DNA of 64,000 bases from Streptomyces sp. QL37 (GTDB lineage Bacteria; Actinomycetota; Actinomycetes; Streptomycetales; Streptomycetaceae): positions 5,895,472-5,959,471 of the forward strand of contig NZ_PTJS01000001.1 of NCBI RefSeq assembly GCF_002941025.1, written 5' to 3'. Numbering within the stretch: the stretch's first letter is position 1; the number at the start of each line of letters is the position of its first letter. The notes under the pieces were generated by a model, which saw only the letters and a list, made by a program, of their open reading frames with translations, did not search any database and had not been told where the DNA came from. The position numbers were made by a program, and so were the translations under genes. This document shows positions 62,920-64,000 of the stretch, one piece after another.

Positions 62920-63741
62920 ATGTCTGAGTTGTCCAGCTCCAAGAAGACAGACAACATCAACACAGCCTCGTCCCACACGCTTCTGGAAGGGCGGCTCGGG
63001 TATCACCTCGAGTCCGCCCTTCTGGTGCGTGCGCTGACCCATCGCTCGTACGCGTACGAGAACGGCGGTCTGCCCACCAACGAGCGGCTGGAGTTCCTCG
63101 GGGACTCCGTGCTCGGCCTGGTGGTCACGGACACGCTGTACCGCACCCACCCCGACCTGCCCGAAGGCCAGCTGGCCAAGTTGCGGGCCGCGGTGGTCAA
63201 CTCGCGTGCACTTGCGGAAGTGGGCCGCGGCCTCGAACTCGGTTCCTTCATCCGGCTCGGCCGCGGTGAAGAGGGCACGGGTGGCCGGGACAAGGCTTCC
63301 ATCCTCGCCGACACCCTTGAAGCGGTGATCGGCGCCGTCTATCTCGACCAGGGCCTCAGTGCGGCCTCGGAGCTGGTCCACCGGCTCTTCGACCCGCTGA
63401 TCGACAGGTCCTCCAACCTCGGAGCCGGCCTGGACTGGAAGACCAGTCTCCAGGAGCTCACCGCGAGCGAGAGCCTCGGAGTCCCCGAGTACCTCGTCAC
63501 GGAGACCGGCCCCGATCACGAGAAGACCTTTACTGCTGCCGCTCGCGTCGGTGGTGTCTCGTACGGCACCGGCACCGGCCGTAGCAAGAAGGAAGCGGAG
63601 CAGCAGGCCGCCGAGTCCGCCTGGCGTGAGATCAGCGCCGCCGCGGAAGCGCGGGAGGCCGCGGCCAAGGCCGCAGCCGACGGAGGGATCGCCGACATCC
63701 CTGCCGACCCGTCGCCGCACTCGGACGCGGCTCCGGCCTGA
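62920..63741 (+). CDS. rnc: Ribonuclease III
   Basis: 273 residues from ATG 62920. Double-strand-specific RNase; in S. coelicolor the same gene (absB) is needed for antibiotic production. Signature [10 protein letters not shown] (54-63) with E58 and D62, and second acidic pair D131 and E134 in [18 protein letters not shown]. The double-stranded RNA-binding domain is at about 168-240 ([40 protein letters not shown]). The Ala/Glu-rich tail is disordered. A perfect terminator follows. Confidence 0.97.
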   Translation: MSELSSSKKTDNINTASSHTLLEGRLGYHLESALLVRALTHRSYAYENGGLPTNERLEFLGDSVLGLVVTDTLYRTHPDLPEGQLAKLRAAVVNSRALAEVGRGLELGSFIRLGRGEEGTGGRDKASILADTLEAVIGAVYLDQGLSAASELVHRLFDPLIDRSSNLGAGLDWKTSLQELTASESLGVPEYLVTETGPDHEKTFTAAARVGGVSYGTGTGRSKKEAEQQAAESAWREISAAAEAREAAAKAAADGGIADIPADPSPHSDAAPA

Positions 63742-63748
63742 ACCGTCC

Positions 63749-63785
63749 GAGAGCCCCCCGGTGCCTTGTGCACCGGGGGGCTCTC
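63749..63785 (+). terminator. rnc terminator
   Basis: Perfect 16-bp arms GAGAGCCCCCCGGTGC and complement with a CTTGT loop, 8 bases after the stop. Confidence 0.92.
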
Positions 63786-63817
63786 GCTGTCTTCCCCCCT
63801 GTGCCGAAGGAGTCACC

Positions 63818-64000
63818 GTGCCCGAACTGCCCGAGGTCGAAGTCGTGCGGCGGGGTCTGGAACGCTGGACCGCAGGCCGCACCGTGCAGGACGTCGAGGT
63901 GCTGCATCCGCGTGCGGTGCGCCGGCACCTCGCGGGCGGCCCGGACTTCGCGGCCCGGCTCCGCGGTCTGCGCTTCGGCACGGCGATGCGCCGCGGCAAA
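63818..64000 (+). CDS. mutM: Formamidopyrimidine-DNA glycosylase (3' partial)
   Basis: First 61 codons from GTG 63818 (GAAGGAG upstream); runs off the window. [23 protein letters not shown] is the Fpg/Nei N-terminus, with catalytic Pro2 and Glu3 that excise 8-oxoguanine from DNA. PELPEVE with the following HPRAVRRH favours MutM over Nei. The rnc-mutM order is common to streptomycetes. Confidence 0.95.
   Translation, partial: MPELPEVEVVRRGLERWTAGRTVQDVEVLHPRAVRRHLAGGPDFAARLRGLRFGTAMRRGK

Overview
The window is a high-GC stretch of a Streptomyces chromosome. The evidence is GC-rich third codon positions, frequent GTG starts with 4-base ATGA/GTGA overlaps, two conservons (cvnA-B-C-D), an XRE/DUF397/anti-sigma trio, and a housekeeping gene order (gltX, tRNAs, ndgR-leuCD, hupS, gpsA-ddl-thiL-thiD-rpmB-recG-coaD-rpmF-rnc-mutM) that I recognise from streptomycetes. 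I see no phage, IS element, CRISPR array, rRNA or large biosynthetic cluster.

Layout. 1-5982: the end of a GH16 beta-glucanase, a GH3 beta-glucosidase and a glycine-rich membrane protein. 5995-10804: a siderophore import operon (two FecCD permeases, ATPase, binding lipoprotein) with a divergent FMN-binding PPOX-fold protein; two iron boxes control it. 10865-14623: PPK2, a DUF4097 lipoprotein, a GNAT enzyme and a GH5/CBM2 cellulase under a CebR-type operator, with a TTA (bldA) codon in its signal peptide. 14800-21211: SMI1/KNR4 protein, whiJ-like regulator trio, thioredoxin-reductase-like flavoprotein with a coupled methyltransferase, YceI and DUF1266 proteins. 21360-25145: a small secreted protein with a LAS-metallopeptidase motif, a Tat-exported M20 amidohydrolase and a GH64 beta-1,3-glucanase. 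25748-27599: acyl-CoA carboxylase beta and epsilon subunits. 27706-38288: two tandem conservons whose cvnD genes share a block that looks homogenised by gene conversion.

38869-47121: a 60-residue protein with a repeated ANPRRT motif, an FAH-family hydrolase overlapping gltX, a HAD phosphatase, five tRNA genes (Gln-Glu-Glu-Gln-Glu, a tandem duplication), a MerR regulator and ndgR divergent from leuCD. 47264-64000: HupS, CofC (coenzyme F420), PlsC-GpsA (phospholipid synthesis), Ddl, ThiL, ThiD, L28, a DhaL/FakA-like kinase, RecG, RsmD, CoaD, a coiled-coil cell-division-type protein, DUF177-L32-RNase III and the start of MutM.

The left third is accessory biology: glucan and cellulose breakdown under LacI-family operators, and iron uptake under a DmdR/IdeR-type repressor. 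The middle is signalling, and the right third is conserved core metabolism and information processing. Starts were chosen by ribosome binding site, overlap and family length; several GTG/TTG starts are uncertain and are flagged. All family assignments come from reading motifs, not from searches.
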